In this document: piece by piece, positions 22,634 to 35,713 of the stretch
Layout: each line of letters starts with the position of its first letter
How positions within the stretch are numbered: position 1 is the first letter of the stretch
Source of the DNA: Clonostachys chloroleuca
Lineage: Eukaryota > Ascomycota > Sordariomycetes > Hypocreales > Bionectriaceae
Direction: 5' to 3'
Assembly: GCA_037952775.1 (NCBI GenBank)
Contig: JBANAY010000003.1
Coordinates: 11,346,001 to 11,410,000, forward strand
Length of the DNA stretch: 64,000 nt
The notes under the pieces: model-generated
Told to the model about the DNA's origin: nothing
Seen by the model: the letters and a program-made list of their open reading frames with translations, nothing else
The model's database searches: none
Made by a program: the position numbers and the translations under genes

Positions 22634-23722
22634 TATGATGGTGGTTGTGTGGTGTAACGAGTTACGGGATTGATGCTGATGCAGAGGAGCGAAGTTCGGT
22701 AGAAGGAAGAGGAATTTGACTGAAGCTATTCGGCAGTGGAGCTCTATTCCAACAGCTTCCAGAAAGCCCAGGCAAGTTTTTTCCCACCACCTCGGGATCG
22801 GATTTCCCCGGCTCCGATATCACCAACTTTTCCCCACGATCAGATCGGATATCGACCCCCACCTTGTTCAGCCGTCGGTGCTGTGCACTCCCCAAGAGGG
22901 TCTTGAAACCAAGTCAAATATCAAGAAACCATAAAGATATCCATCCATTCCATAGAAACCTGTTTTTCTTGCCTATAGTTGCCTTTCTTGGTGGATGATA
23001 CCTTTTAGACCGGCATAGCGTCTAAGTAGGAAGTAGTTGTTCGGGTTCGGCCTCGGCAGATCAGCAGGATCAACCACACACATCATTTCCAATCCAGCTT
23101 ACGAATCGGGCAATCAGCCTCTACTCCTTGCCAGAGCTTTGTGTCAGATTTTATCCTCCAATTTCGCCTTGTGCATACACGAAACCATTGATTAGTGCCG
23201 GTACTTGTGAGTGAATTCGACCATCGAACGTGCGAAAGCCTTAGACGGACGAACACGGGGCACAGTTATCCTCACTGCTTCTGAATAGGTATCCATCTCT
23301 CTCGGCGTGCTTCTTTGACCAGCCATTTGATCCGGCGATTCACACTGCCCTTCACCTCCAACTTCGAGTTGATACCCTTTTGGTCCAGTGGATGATGATA
23401 CAAGGTACGCGTAAAGCTAATGTGTCTATTCATGCCCCTATATACTCTTTTCTCTGAAACCACCTGTTGTGTAATGACTCCCTGAGGAGAATGAATGTCT
23501 GCACCTATCTAGGCAATATTGCGCCACACGAGCCGCTGCTGTCTGTCATCCCATTCTGCCGTTGTAACCCAAACAATAAACCAAAAGAAAACGAGAAGGA
23601 AAAGGGGGCATCAAATCGTTTCCAAAGGGGACTATTCCCAGTATGATACTCCCATCGCTGAATATCCTACAATTATTTCCCTCCGCCACACAAGGCGGAC
23701 AACATCATGTATGTGCAGGGAA
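22634..23722. other. Promoter of hsp10 and 3' region of the kinase gene
   Basis: The left part contains the chaperonin promoter with the element at 22747-22764. The right part should be the 3' untranslated region of the kinase gene that ends at 23723. No coding region is supported. Confidence 0.6.
22747..22764 (-). promoter_or_regulatory. Candidate heat-shock element upstream of hsp10
   Basis: Three TTC/GAA units follow heat-shock-factor spacing: TTC at 22747-22749, seven bases, TTC at 22757-22759, two bases, GAA at 22762-22764. This is a gapped but acceptable Hsf1 site. It is 114-131 bases from the ATG of a classic heat-shock gene, which raises its credibility above chance. Confidence 0.5.
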
Positions 23723-26561
23723 CTATGGTTTGGGCTGTGGCTGGGCGCTGGGCGGCTCCAGCACATGTTCGTGGTCGCAAGCAGGGATAACCTCTCCGCT
23801 GTCCAGCTGCTGGCAGATGATAGTGTCTGCGACCCAGGGTTCGGCCAAAATTTCATCCATGGTAGCTCTTTTCTTTGGGTCCAGTTCGAGCATTCTCCAA
23901 ATAATATGCCGGCTTTCTCTAGGGAGCAAGCGTAGAATTCTCCATGGTCCTCTTATGACCTCCTTCTTCTCACCCGACGGTTGCTGAGACTGCGATGAGG
24001 AGTTCTCTGCCTTCTCAGTCTTTTCCGGCTTCGCGCTCTCAGTCTTTTCAGAATTCTCCGCCATTTCAGCCTTGTCGGTTTTTTCCGGCTTTTCAGTCTT
24101 TTCGATCTTTTCAGGCTCTGGGGCCTTGGTTGCAGTAGACTCTCCGCGCTTGTGATGGTGCGAATGAGAATCTTGGTGGTGCTGGTCAGAGAAGTGCTGG
24201 CTCTCGTGGTCACCAGGTTTAGGTGACATCATAAGCAGCTCCGCCGATCGCTTAGATTTATAGACCAATGCCGCAGGGTCGTGATCAGGAGTCGGCTCAG
24301 ATGCAAATAATTTAAAGGAATTATCTGTTATTCGGGGCAACTTCCATGGGAAGCGCCGGAGAGTCATGCAACAAAAGATGATGGCAAGCGACCAAATGTC
24401 AACTGGAGGCGCATCATATTCCTTAGATTCATACACTTCCGGCGCAAGGTATGGATCAGAGCCAACAATACCTTGAGAGCGGTTAGTTCTGCACACTTCT
24501 TGTCCAGAGTGTGGGACGTGACATACCTTTGGCTGGAACCGCGTCAGTTTCAAAAGGATATTTGAAGACATGGGCGCTCCCAAAGTCGATGATTTTCATG
24601 ATCCCTTTGTCACTGACGACCACATTGTCCAGTTTGAGATCGCGATGAGCCAGGCCCAAACTATGAAGGTAGGTGAGACCATTCAGGATCTGTAAGAAGC
24701 AGCAAGTGATTTCCTCGCGTGACATCTTCCCCGTCATGACAATCGCGAAAAGGTCAAACGGCGCATATTCCATGACCTCGTACCACCGTCCCTTCTCGTG
24801 CAATATGTCCAGAGTTTCAATGATATTGCCATGGTGCAGAGTTGACCCCACACAGAACTCCGCCGTCACCTTCTTGTTATACTCCTTCTCGCTCTCATAG
24901 GTATGTCTGGCGCGGAACTCCTTTACGGCGAACACGGTACCATCATCCTTACGTTTCATCAACCTCACAGATCCACCAGCCCCGGAACCTAACACTTTGC
25001 CGATCTTACCGTACTTGGAGGACAGCCCATGATCATCCCCGAACGGAAGCTGTGTAGATGACCGGGCACCGGGGGGTGTGTTTAGGCCGTTTGTAGACGA
25101 GTATGGTGTGGCCACTTGTTTGGACTCCCGTTTTTTATGGCTGCCTCCCTTCTTGAAGAACCGCTTTAGGTCTGCCATTGAGCCATGGCCTCCGTGCTGG
25201 TGGTGACCATGGCCATGGTGTTGAGTGGTGGGCACACCCCGTTCGCTGGCAGTGTCGTCGCTCGTACTCTTTCCAAAAATACCAGACGATCGCTTTTCCG
25301 TCAGGCTCATCTTAGAGGAGCTTGGAGATGGCCCATGCTGTTTCTTCTTCTTCGTGAAAATGAAGCGCGGGTCAATCGAGTGTCGCCCAGATTGCTGAGG
25401 AGGACGCCGGCCCTTGGCATACGGGTCGTTCGCATCTCCGCCGGGAGTCATCGGTTTCGAATAAAAGTTGGAAGCTGAAATGCGCGAAGGGCTCGATTCT
25501 CGGGACACGGGAACAGATCCTGCGGGCCTACCCATAAGACCTCTTCGGTGTGACGTGAGTTCCTGGTGTCTTTCCTCGGCGGAGGCAGATCGCTTAAAGA
25601 TCTGGTCTGAAGATGCAGGTCGATGTGCGAGAGGTACTCGCTGGCCCAGCGAAGGGGACTTTTCGTTTGATGATGAGGGTTGGGGAGTGATTGACTGGTA
25701 ATCGTCGACTGGTGCAACCTGAAGAGATGGCTTCATCTTCTCCTTCTCCGGGGAAAGAGCTGATCCTGCGGGCGTGAGCGGCGGTGATGCCATTGCTGAC
25801 AGCCTCGGGCTGCCATGAGGCGATTGGGGGAACTGTGCGGATGAAGGCGTAGGAAGCGTCGAGTGGCCGGGTGAATCTTCGTCTCTTGATGGAACCTACA
25901 ATGACGAGTCAATCGAAAGAAACACAGGCGCAAAAACCAGGACGCTTTATCATTGTGCACATGCTGAGAAAAGGAGTATACAACAGGTAGCGCTGACCCG
26001 AGAAATTGGGCTTGCGAAAAAGAAAAACTTGGCATGATGGCACGGACATTGAAGACCCTTGTGGCTTGGGTTGTTGGGGCAGACGTACTCTTGAGGGTGG
26101 TAAAGAAAACGGTTCAAAGTGATAGGTATTGATGCGGCGTTCCTGTAACGGAAGGGTTTGTAGCGATCGTGTAACATCTTTCAAATCTTCGGCTGAGACA
26201 TAGTCTGACGGCTGAGGTTCCTGTTCCTGACTCTTTGCAGGTTCCTCTGGAGGGCTCGTTAACGGTGTTGGGCCTGGGTTAATCTCCTCGACCGCCGAGG
26301 AGAAGCGAACAGCGGGCACGTCATTTTGGGACGGCGCATTGACGCTCAGTGACTGGTCGTTTTCCTTGGGCGCCTCTGGGACTATGCAAAAGACCTGGTG
26401 AGCAACACGATACTACAAGATATCAAGGTGCGGATATCGCAAGAGAAGTTGCGACAATCAAGGTGGGGCATTTTGGTCGAATTGATTCGGAAGGGTCGGG
26501 AAGATAGCAACGTACCAGAGACGTCCTTCTGCTGTTCTTGGTCTGACTGGGCTAAGGTCAT
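23723..26561 (-). CDS. SAT4: Ser/Thr protein kinase of the Hal4/Sat4 (NPR/HAL) family
   Basis: Four exons, 26561-26516, 26381-26089, 25895-24527 and 24471-23723, encode 818 residues. Yeast relatives regulate the Trk potassium transporters and other plasma-membrane permeases, affecting salt tolerance. The first 400 residues are low-complexity, rich in Ser, Pro, Lys and His ([13 protein letters not shown] near residue 340). The kinase domain starts near residue 408 with [11 protein letters not shown], Lys438 in [14 protein letters not shown] at 530-537, DFG at 550-552 and DPYLAPEVY. It is interrupted by a His/Ser stretch and a Lys-Glu-Thr repeat at about 688-725, then resumes with [10 protein letters not shown] and ends at LAEPWV. 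Such insertions near the end of the domain are known in this family. All catalytic residues are present. SAT4 is used as the closest family name; HRK1 or NPR-type relatives are possible. Confidence 0.92.
24005..24118 (-). repeat. Lys-Glu-Thr repeat coding sequence inside the kinase domain
   Basis: About 38 codons encode irregular copies of a short unit such as [13 protein letters not shown]. The repeat is in frame and lies between the kinase subdomain with DIWSLAIIF and the final helices. It is a likely length-variable site. Confidence 0.8.
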
Positions 26562-29109
26562 GTTGTCGAGGGGAGCCTTGGCCCAATGCTGGCCAATTCG
26601 TTGGGGAGGGGGGAGGATGGGGGGAGAAGAAAGAAAGAAACGAGCGGCGACGACGGACAAACTGGAGGATAAGAGTGCCGGATGATGGTGTTGGCGGGAT
26701 GGATGGCAGCTTTTCCTGCCTGTAAGTACTGCGGGCAACAGGCAATTACTGGGGATTGGAAAAGCTGGAACAGAAGGTACTCGTCAGTGTTAGTGGGGCT
26801 TGCACCACCTCGGTCCCACCCGCAAGCATCACTCACTCTCCATCCGTCATGAAGATGCGAAGAAAATGCTGTTCTGGCTGTTGGCGCCCGAACGGGCAGT
26901 CTGTGTGTGGCCTTGCTGCATCCCTCACACCTCCGGCAGGCGAGGTGACATTTGGAGAGCCAGCCAGCTGGCCTGACAGCCCGGTAAGGCGGCCCTCTTT
27001 GAGTCTCTGGCTACCACTTGTAGGTATCCTACCCCAACTCATGCACCCCCCATGTTTATTAAGAGATCCTCCCGGGGGATCCCCGTCATCCGTCCGTCAT
27101 CACTGATAGTCATCACTGATAGGCAATGATTGGGCTGCAGAGTCACAGTATCTTCGCACCAGCCAATCTGTAGACATCAGGAGTATAAGTGGACCAGCAG
27201 CATTCATTTTACAGCGCATGTGCGTTATCGTTGAGCTCCATTCTCACATGCGAACAGTAAGCATATGCTCCGCGCCCGAACCCGGCAAAGAAGTGACTCT
27301 TTTGCTGACCGTGGGTCCCGTTCTGAAAAGCGGTTAGAAACCTTCTAGGTTAGTACTAATGTTGGGGGGCAAAACAACGGCAGAATTTTCTCGAGCTTTG
27401 CTGGTGGCTGGCTGTTTCGGGGACGGCAAGACCAGCCGAGCCGATCAGGCCAAACCAAGGCACCGATACCTCTTGTGCGGCAAACCTTAAACAACCTTGC
27501 TAGCACGGCGGATTGATTAATCGCTAACTATTATATCCAGCTGCTTCCAAGGTACGCAGCTCGGTGCTACCGGGAAAGAGGCATCACGGCACATGACATT
27601 ACCGTAATCAATATTGCGAAAACACCAAATACCTCAAGGAAGATCGAACGTACCGATTTTTCCGCGGAGCGCTTATGAACGTGCAGTTGTAGTTCGTCCC
27701 GAGGCGAGGTCCTGTCAGAAGTTCCATCGGCCCCTCGCCTTAGTAGGACATAGATTGGGCACTACACCATGCCAGCATCTCCTGTTCGAGGTCTTCCCTT
27801 CCGGAACATCCAGAAATACCCCAACTATCCGTATAGGTGTCTATATTGGGCGCAAATATTATGCTCGTTTTGGAGCAGGGTATATGAGGAATGTTAGTAC
27901 TAGAACTCGTCAAAGTAATGTGCATGGTTGTAATGAAGTCATTGAGGCATACCTCTTGTAGGTAGCTCCTCGGCCGCGTCACTAGGCTTCGCCAATACGA
28001 TTTCGCTACGCGCTCCGTTCATCGGGTTCTTGGCGGGGACCGGTCGCTGATCGCCAGGGTCTCATCCAAGCCGAAGAAGGATGCATCCGCAAACACGGAC
28101 CGCCACAGAGAGGCATCGGGTCATTCGGACGAGCCGTGAATCCATACAAACAATTATCATTATCATTGATTCAACCTAGATATCAAAACTGAATGGCGTC
28201 AAGGCGCCCACTTCCAATCCACTTTATTGCATATTACTATCGTCGAGAGTGAACAGAAGGGGAAAAGCAGGCATGGTAAGTTCTAGTTCATTGGCACTTA
28301 GCAGTTGCCTGCCTGCCTATATAGATTCAGTAATAACAGTTTTCCAGCTACCTATTTGCAGTCGCTTCGTAGTTTAATTCCTTACCCAGGCAGTGTTAGC
28401 AAATTTACTAATGAAGAAGTTCCCCATCCTTTTCCTCCTTTTTCTTGGGTTTCGTGTCCTATTGGACGTAGCTTCGGAGTTTCGCAGTAGGGCATCATCA
28501 ATGCCCTCCAACTTAGAAATGCCACTGAGTGCTGTGACTTGCATCGTTCTGTCAGACTTTTCACCTGGTTGCTCGCGACAAATACGAAACGAAATTGTTG
28601 ATCATCCAAGACATTCTCAAATCCTTCGTACAGCTATATTGGGCTTCAAGAGTCAAAGACATCCGCAACCTTCCCCTGGTCCTACTAATAACACTCAGGG
28701 CACGTCTGAGTTGCCATTGTGGTTATAGTTACGATCGCAGCAACTAAAACCATGCACTCTCATCCATTCTAGGCGTTGTCTACAGGCTCTGTATAAATTC
28801 GACGCATGATACGTCAAGAGTAGTTTTATCCATTCACATTAGATACGGCAAAATCGAAGGAATACGCGCCAACAATGTAACCAGGAGATCCAATAGTAGG
28901 GCCGTAGTCATATGCAACAGGGTAACACCGTTGGCTATCAGGCATAAGGTTCACTAAATTGTCCCAGTATGTCGCTTGCACATTTCCACAAGTCATTTTT
29001 AATGAGAATCGTATACAAAGGGTCAGTCACTCCCGGCGCTCTGTTGTACACTAAATAATACATGCCGACGACCGCACACCCAACGCCAGATATTCATTCA
29101 GTCCTATAT
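26562..29109. other. 2.5-kb gene-free stretch
   Basis: The left end is the promoter of the kinase gene; the right end should be the 3' region of the mitochondrial ribosomal protein gene. The frames within it are under 120 codons, without domains or convincing splice sites. A direct repeat of about ten bases (catcactgat) occurs twice near 27100. Confidence 0.5.
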
Positions 29110-29660
29110 TTAAGCCACAACATCTATTCCCATCGATTTGCACTGGAAAATGATTGATCGGCAGAGCCCTTCCAGTGATAATCCGGACAATCGAAGTTCA
29201 GACTGCTTAATCTTTGCGATCTCATAAATGTGCTTCAGGCTCACAGTTCCGATCGACTCGTGGCCAGGTTTTTGTGCTCCCTTCCTTCCTTTCTTTCCCA
29301 CGGGTGCATTGGCGGCGTTTTTCAAAAGCCATGATGTCTGGGGCGTTCGCAGGTCGAAGACAAATGATCGGTCAGGACGGACAGTGACACGGCAAGGCAT
29401 AGGAGTGCCGACGACGATGTGTGCAGTTCTAGCATTAAACTCCTATAGGAAATTCATAATTGTCAATACACGTAGAGTCTATGCCTCGAGCAATGGCTCC
29501 AAGCACAACCATGAAGTGGACTTACCTTGCAAAAGTCCATGGACTTGACACCTTTACTACCAAGCGCAGGGCCGACTGGGGGACTAGGACTGGCCTGTCC
29601 GGCTCCAACAATGAGCTTCACGATCTGATCGACAGCACCGGCTCCTCGTCCTTTCGACAT
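29110..29660 (-). CDS. MRPL19: Mitochondrial large-subunit ribosomal protein uL11m
   Basis: Two exons, 29660-29526 and 29442-29110, with an 83-nt intron, encode 155 residues, the usual size of mitochondrial L11. The protein forms the base of the L7/L12 stalk and contacts the GTPase centre. The N-terminal domain shows [20 protein letters not shown] and [12 protein letters not shown], the most conserved L11 signature. The C-terminal rRNA-binding domain shows [20 protein letters not shown] and [12 protein letters not shown]. Yeast calls this gene MRPL19, hence the symbol. It is arranged head to head with KRR1, with 367 bases between the start codons. Confidence 0.96.
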
Positions 29661-30993
<1,333 letters not shown>

Positions 30994-31229
30994 ATAAAGC
31001 AAAACGAACCTGTATTTATTTTCCTTCGTCTCGGCGTATTCAAGGTATGGAGGCATTAGGCAGCATAAAGACATTTCTCTTGTACAAACTAATTAGTACC
31101 CAATACCGCTGACTCGATTTCTAATCAGAGCCAGTTCAGGGAAAGTTGTGAATTCCTAGGCATATATCTCCTTATTGAACCCAATTTATAGCGCTCTAAC
31201 CTCCCAGGATACCCGTCCGGTAGTTCCTC

Positions 31230-32378
31230 TCATAGCTTTGACGATTCGGTACCATTAATCTCGATGACGAGCTTGCCAAATTGTGAACCAACCTTCATTT
31301 CCGAAAACAATCCATCGATCGCCTCGAGGTTATCGAGCCCTTTTACGCTTCGACTGATGACTGGGCGAATCTTGTGCTTGGAAACAAACGTGACCATGTC
31401 CTTGAACTCCCTGGTCGACCCCATTGTCGAACCCTTGAGCTCGATGTTATTCAACACTCCGAGCATAGACCAATCCATCTTGGGTCCCACGGTCATGCCA
31501 TACTGTGAGATGACACCGCCAGGCTTGAGAAGCTTGACCGCCTTGGCCACAATATCGCCTCCTGCGCCATCAATTATGGCGTCAATAAACGGTCTATCCT
31601 TAGGAAGGAGTTCCCGCAAGCTAGCCTCCCATTTGGGCTCCTTATAGATAATGCCCCCCTTGGCGCCTAACTGCTTTGCCTTTTCGATTTTCTCTGGGTC
31701 ACCAGAGGTGACAAATACATTTGCGCCAAACGCAACTCCGAACTGCAGAGTCTGGAGGGCCACTCCGCCACCGATCCCTGTAATGAGAATATTCTTCCCG
31801 GGTGCCGCGGCGTTCGTCTTAGTGACCAGCGCGCGCCATCCCGTCAACCCTACAAGCGGCAGAGCGGCACCTTCGACTGCCGAGAGGTGGTCGGGCGCCA
31901 CCACCACATCCTTCTCGCTGACGACGACGTAGTCCTGGGCGGTCCCGGCTGGTGTGATCCGGCTGGAGCCAATAACTGCGTAGCTGCGCCCGCCGTCAGG
32001 GCCATCTGGGTCTGATTCCCAACCTCGCATGGGGGTCAGCAGCACGCTTTTGTTGAGGAGCTCGGGCTGAGCGACGTTGCTCCCAAGCTCGACGACGGTT
32101 CCATAACCATCAGCAAGCATGGGGTTGTCGAATGAAATGGCGGGATACAGGTGCTGGCGGATGAATAGGTCACGATGGTTCAGGGCGGCGGCTGATATCC
32201 GTACTAGAACCTCGCCGTTCCCTGGTTTTGGCCGAGGGTCTTCCCGCAGCTGAAGCCTATTAGATGTTAGGATATTAAAAGCCATGGGAGTTCAACACTG
32301 TCAGAGTATGCAGACATACGGGTAATAGACTTCACCGGGCTTCCCAGCAACTTGTTTTATATGAAGCACTCGAGACAT
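31230..32378 (-). CDS. MDR-family NAD(P)-dependent oxidoreductase (zinc-type alcohol dehydrogenase-like)
   Basis: Two exons, 32378-32320 and 32256-31230, with a 63-nt intron, encode 361 residues. The GroES-like N-terminal domain contains VLVRISAAALNHRDLFIRQ, and the Rossmann domain has the glycine motif ITGIGGGVALQTLQ near residue 180, followed by GANVFVTSGDPEKI. The early NHRD motif and the lack of the four structural-zinc cysteines place it with the zinc-free, quinone-oxidoreductase-like members, despite the common name. Its substrate is unknown. I chose the upstream ATG because MSRVLHIKQVAGKPGEVYYP joined to LQLREDPRP restores the typical N-terminus; a later ATG at 32285 would lose it. The gene diverges from the sulfur transporter, with no clear pathway link. 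Confidence 0.9.
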
Positions 32379-33156
32379 GGTTAATCAATGCCCGAGCCGA
32401 TACACAGTCAACGGTTCTTGATTGAAGATTGAGAAAAGTGAGGTAAATTGGGTAGCTTTACTATCCTTCAAAAATTTGATAAAGAAAGGGGAAATAGATT
32501 GCTTAGAGATCACACGGGCTAAATACCCAGTAGGTTGGCTGCATTACATCCATGTACTGTGTTGTCGGGTAGCTCGATGATTAGCTAGCAACTGTTCCCC
32601 GCCCTCGGCAGTCGATTCATCAACCGAGGCAGTTAATAAGAACTCAAATGCCATCTAAGTCTTCCTCTTATCCGGAACTCAAGTTTCAAAAGTGTAAGAA
32701 GCCTCATTTCTTTAGAAATTTACCACGTAGAGGTAGCTCATCCAATTTCTCCCTTCCATTGCGACTTACCGCAACCTTGCATGCATTCCTCCAGGTATTT
32801 TCTACTACCCTATACCATCCACTTACATTAACATCTCGATGTGATAGTGGCAAATTGATTGATGTCCTGGAAGAATTTCTGTTCATATTTTCAGATAATT
32901 TGCTGAAATTGGCATCAGATACTTCATTAATTATGCATATTCTGGATCCTGGAAAGGTTGTAGCGAATTATTTGAAACTGGGAAGACTCCTCCCTCTCCC
33001 TGGTGAACTCGCACTAGCCCCATCTTCCCACATGAGCGACATTCCGAATCTAATGAGTCGTTATACACTCCCCTAAGAGACAGCCTACTTATCGCCACTT
33101 ACGAAACAACAATTCAAACTGGCCAGGAAACCACGAATTAGAGTGCCTGCTTAGCC
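32379..33156. other. Divergent promoter region
   Basis: This 778-base stretch lies between the starts of the oxidoreductase (minus) and the sulfur transporter (plus) and should hold both promoters. A 142-codon frame at 32648-33076 has no start context or domain and is not called. Confidence 0.55.
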
Positions 33157-34195
33157 ATGGCTACGTTCCTGTCTGGCGCTGCCTTTGGAGCTGGCATCTT
33201 TGCTGCTGGCCTCCAACACCCGTCAGTGGTTGCTTCACAGTTGAAGTTTGAGGACCATCAGTTCTTGCAAGCCTTTCTCACAGCAACAGCAAGCAGCGCG
33301 TGAGGGATCCCTTAAATAACGAGCTCGTATCGGATTCATCTAATCTTGAGGCAGCGTCATATATAGCTCCGTTGAGCGTCTGGGATATGTGAGGCTTCAA
33401 CCCAGAGGGCCCTCGCCCCTCGGGTTCTTTGGGAGGTTTGATGGCAATGCTATAGGGGGCGCTCTTCTAGGTGCCGGCATGGCGCTATCAGGATCAGCAC
33501 CGGAAACATTGCTCGTGCAGGTCGCGGCTGGAATTCGTAGTGGCCTCTTCGCCCTTCAGGGAGCAATTTTAGGAGGCGCTTTGTGGGCAGGCCCCATCAG
33601 CACGGTAGTAAGGAATCGCAGGCAGAATATCGTTGTTCAGGGTGGTGTGGCCACATTAAATGACCAGGTAGGAGTATCCAAGACTGTCGGGTTGGCCATA
33701 TTCGAGCTCGTCTGCGCAGGTGCCGTGGTAGCTACAAATGCTTTCTCTGCCAACCCAACCCGGTCCAAGGTCTCAGGTGCCGTTGGCGGCCTACTTCTCG
33801 GAGCTGCACAGCTCTTTTCTCTGCTTTCGCGAAGATCCATGATGGGTATCTCTGGATGCTACGAGGAAGCTGGAAATATCTTCTGGTGGCTTGTGAATGG
33901 GGCAGACAGCACTAAGAAGCCTGGGCATGGCTCGATCGTCTTCGGTACCGGGCTTGTCACAGGGGCATTCGGCATGGCATATTTGGTACCTCAACTGGGC
34001 GGAACTTCTACCTGGGAACCGACGCCTATCCTGGCAACTCTGGGAGGTGCTTTGATGGCCGTTGGATCGAGACTGGCTGGAGGCTGTACCTCCGGACACG
34101 GGATTAGTGGCATGTCACTACTGTCGACATCAAGCTTGGTCACCATGGGAAGTGCCCTCATCGCTGGGGCAGCAGTATCTTTGCTGAAACTTTGA
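33157..34195 (+). CDS. YeeE/YedE-family sulfur (thiosulfate) transporter
   Basis: Two exons, 33157-33299 and 33367-34195, with a 67-nt intron, encode 323 residues. The protein is almost entirely hydrophobic, with about eight or nine membrane segments rich in small residues. It carries internal-repeat motifs of the YeeE/YedE family: GGALLGAGMALSG in the first half and GGALMAVGSRLAGGCTSGHG in the second. Bacterial members (TsuA) import thiosulfate by passing it along conserved cysteines. Here the second-half cysteine (GGCTSGHGISG) is kept, and another sits in GISGCYEE, while the first-half site where a Cys-Pro is usual reads GSAPET. It therefore may not transport by the same relay. The start MATFLSGAAFGAGIFAAG is typical of fungal copies. 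It converges on the RidA gene, with 50 bases between stops. Confidence 0.9.
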
Positions 34196-34245
34196 AGATC
34201 TTCTCTTATTTTTACTTGATAAGCCTTGCTCCGTTGAACGAGCAC

Positions 34246-34698
34246 CTACTGTTTTGCGCACCCCTTTTTGGCTGTCGCTTCGATCTCAATCTTCATTTCC
34301 TCCTTCATCAGCTTTGATTCAATCATCATGGCCGCAGGACGGACGTCCCCAAACCACTTCTTCAATACTGGCCATGTCTTGGAGAAATCCTCGCGATTTG
34401 GAAGAACGTATTGCACACGCACAACCTCGGACATGGACGATCCGGCCTCCTCAAGAGCCTTGGCAATGTTGACGAGAGTTTGCTCGGCCTGCTCCTCAAC
34501 ATTGGCGGATATCTTTCCGGTCTGGTAGTCGTATCTATACACACATTATGTCAGTTGATTGGCGAGAGGGGTTCGGTTTCCCATTTCTTGTTACCCGGTT
34601 GTGCCAGAAACCATCACCCAGCCATCGACGACAACGGCGCGGGAATAGCCAATCTCGGCTTCAAAGGCAGAGCCAGAGCTGATGTTGATTCGCGACAT
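34246..34698 (-). CDS. RidA (YjgF/YER057c/UK114) family protein
   Basis: Two exons, 34698-34595 and 34534-34246, with a 60-nt intron, encode 130 residues, the standard RidA size. RidA enzymes hydrolyse reactive enamine or imine intermediates such as 2-aminoacrylate, although some subfamilies have other roles. The sequence shows GYSRAVVVDGWVMVSGTTGYDY, then QAEQTLVNIAKALEEAG and VVRVQYVLPNREDF. The end, PAAMMIESKLMKEEMKIEIE, replaces the PxRxxVxV motif of canonical imine deaminases (the usual catalytic Arg is not present in PAAMM). This makes it a divergent RidA subgroup, possibly without the classical activity. Gene structure is secure. Confidence 0.92.
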
Positions 34699-35101
34699 AA
34701 TGAACGTAGTTGATGTCAAAATTGGACCAGACCAATGTTCCACGAGGTTTAGAAAGGGAGAACCGAGCGAGAAAAAAGTTACTTATACCATCTCGATGAC
34801 TCAGTATGATATCTGTGTGTGGGGTTAGTAGGCATCTCCGTATCCGGAGGAATACGAATCACCCAACTCATCTCGCAGTTGGATGCTTACGAGGAATTGA
34901 TAATTTGAATGCCCGTCGGTTTCCTTTCTCAAAAAAGACTTGCTTACCCACTTAAATTATATATGAAAATGCAAGTTATGGCACACTTGGAGAGGTTGTA
35001 TCTGGGCATTGCATCATCTCGTCTAAAGCTGAGTGTTGTACATAATACTTTACATTTTAATACATCTGGAGACTCTCTCATCTCGAACTTTACCTCTGGT
35101 T
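34699..35101. other. Short intergenic stretch between RidA and Aim41 genes
   Basis: About 400 bases hold the RidA promoter and the 3' end of the Aim41-like gene. Both genes lie on the minus strand. No coding region is visible. Confidence 0.6.
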
Positions 35102-35713
35102 TTACTTGTTCCTCTCATTGATGAGCTCTTTAACCAATGGGGCCAGGATTTTGCTCTCCACAACCTTGTCTTCGGTCGCAGTCTTGATCCGCTTGATTAC
35201 ATCTGGCATGAGGGTCTTGGTCTGAGCGCCCTCCGCGATGGACAATTCGATTTGCTCCTTGATCATTGGACGGAGCTGCTCCTCTCCCAGGACCTCAAGC
35301 TTGCTCTTGACGATGTACTCCTCCATGAGCTTAGCCTGCTCGAGCTCCTTCTCGGCTAAATCTTCCCGACCGACCTTCTTGGCTTCTGCAGCGGTCTCCT
35401 CGATGGAACGCTTCATCTTCATAATCTGAATCACGAGCTGGGGGTCGGTTCTAATGGGAGTCTTTGTCTTGGAAGCATTGAGGTTCGCGGAGAGGATAGC
35501 GCGCAGAACGGCAAGGCGAGGGGCATCTTTGGCTCGCATGGCAGTCTTTAGATCGGTCTTGAGATGTTGGAGATACGGCGCGCTCGCCGGGGTCTCATTG
35601 GCAGCGGCCTCGGAGTAGAATCGTACTGCTTGCCATGTTCGAGGTCGGTAGGAGGCTGTGGGCACTGAGGGCCGAATGGCTTGGAAGGCGCGCAGGGATT
35701 GACGAGACGCCAT
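35102..35713 (-). CDS. AIM41: Aim41-like mitochondrial GatB/YqeY-domain protein
   Basis: This intronless gene encodes 203 residues. The N-terminal 45 residues are rich in Arg, Ser and Ala and free of acidic residues until AVRFYSEAAANE, a convincing mitochondrial presequence. From about residue 47 the YqeY-like domain begins with LQHLKTDLKTAMRAKDAPRL and AVLRAILSANLNA and runs to the end, with the family motifs DLAEKELEQ and LMPDVIKRI. The domain also forms the tail of the GatB amidotransferase subunit, which binds tRNA, but the role of the stand-alone mitochondrial protein is not known. The domain is complete and the length fits fungal Aim41. Confidence 0.93.
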   Translation of the reverse strand: MASRQSLRAFQAIRPSVPTASYRPRTWQAVRFYSEAAANETPASAPYLQHLKTDLKTAMRAKDAPRLAVLRAILSANLNASKTKTPIRTDPQLVIQIMKMKRSIEETAAEAKKVGREDLAEKELEQAKLMEEYIVKSKLEVLGEEQLRPMIKEQIELSIAEGAQTKTLMPDVIKRIKTATEDKVVESKILAPLVKELINERNK

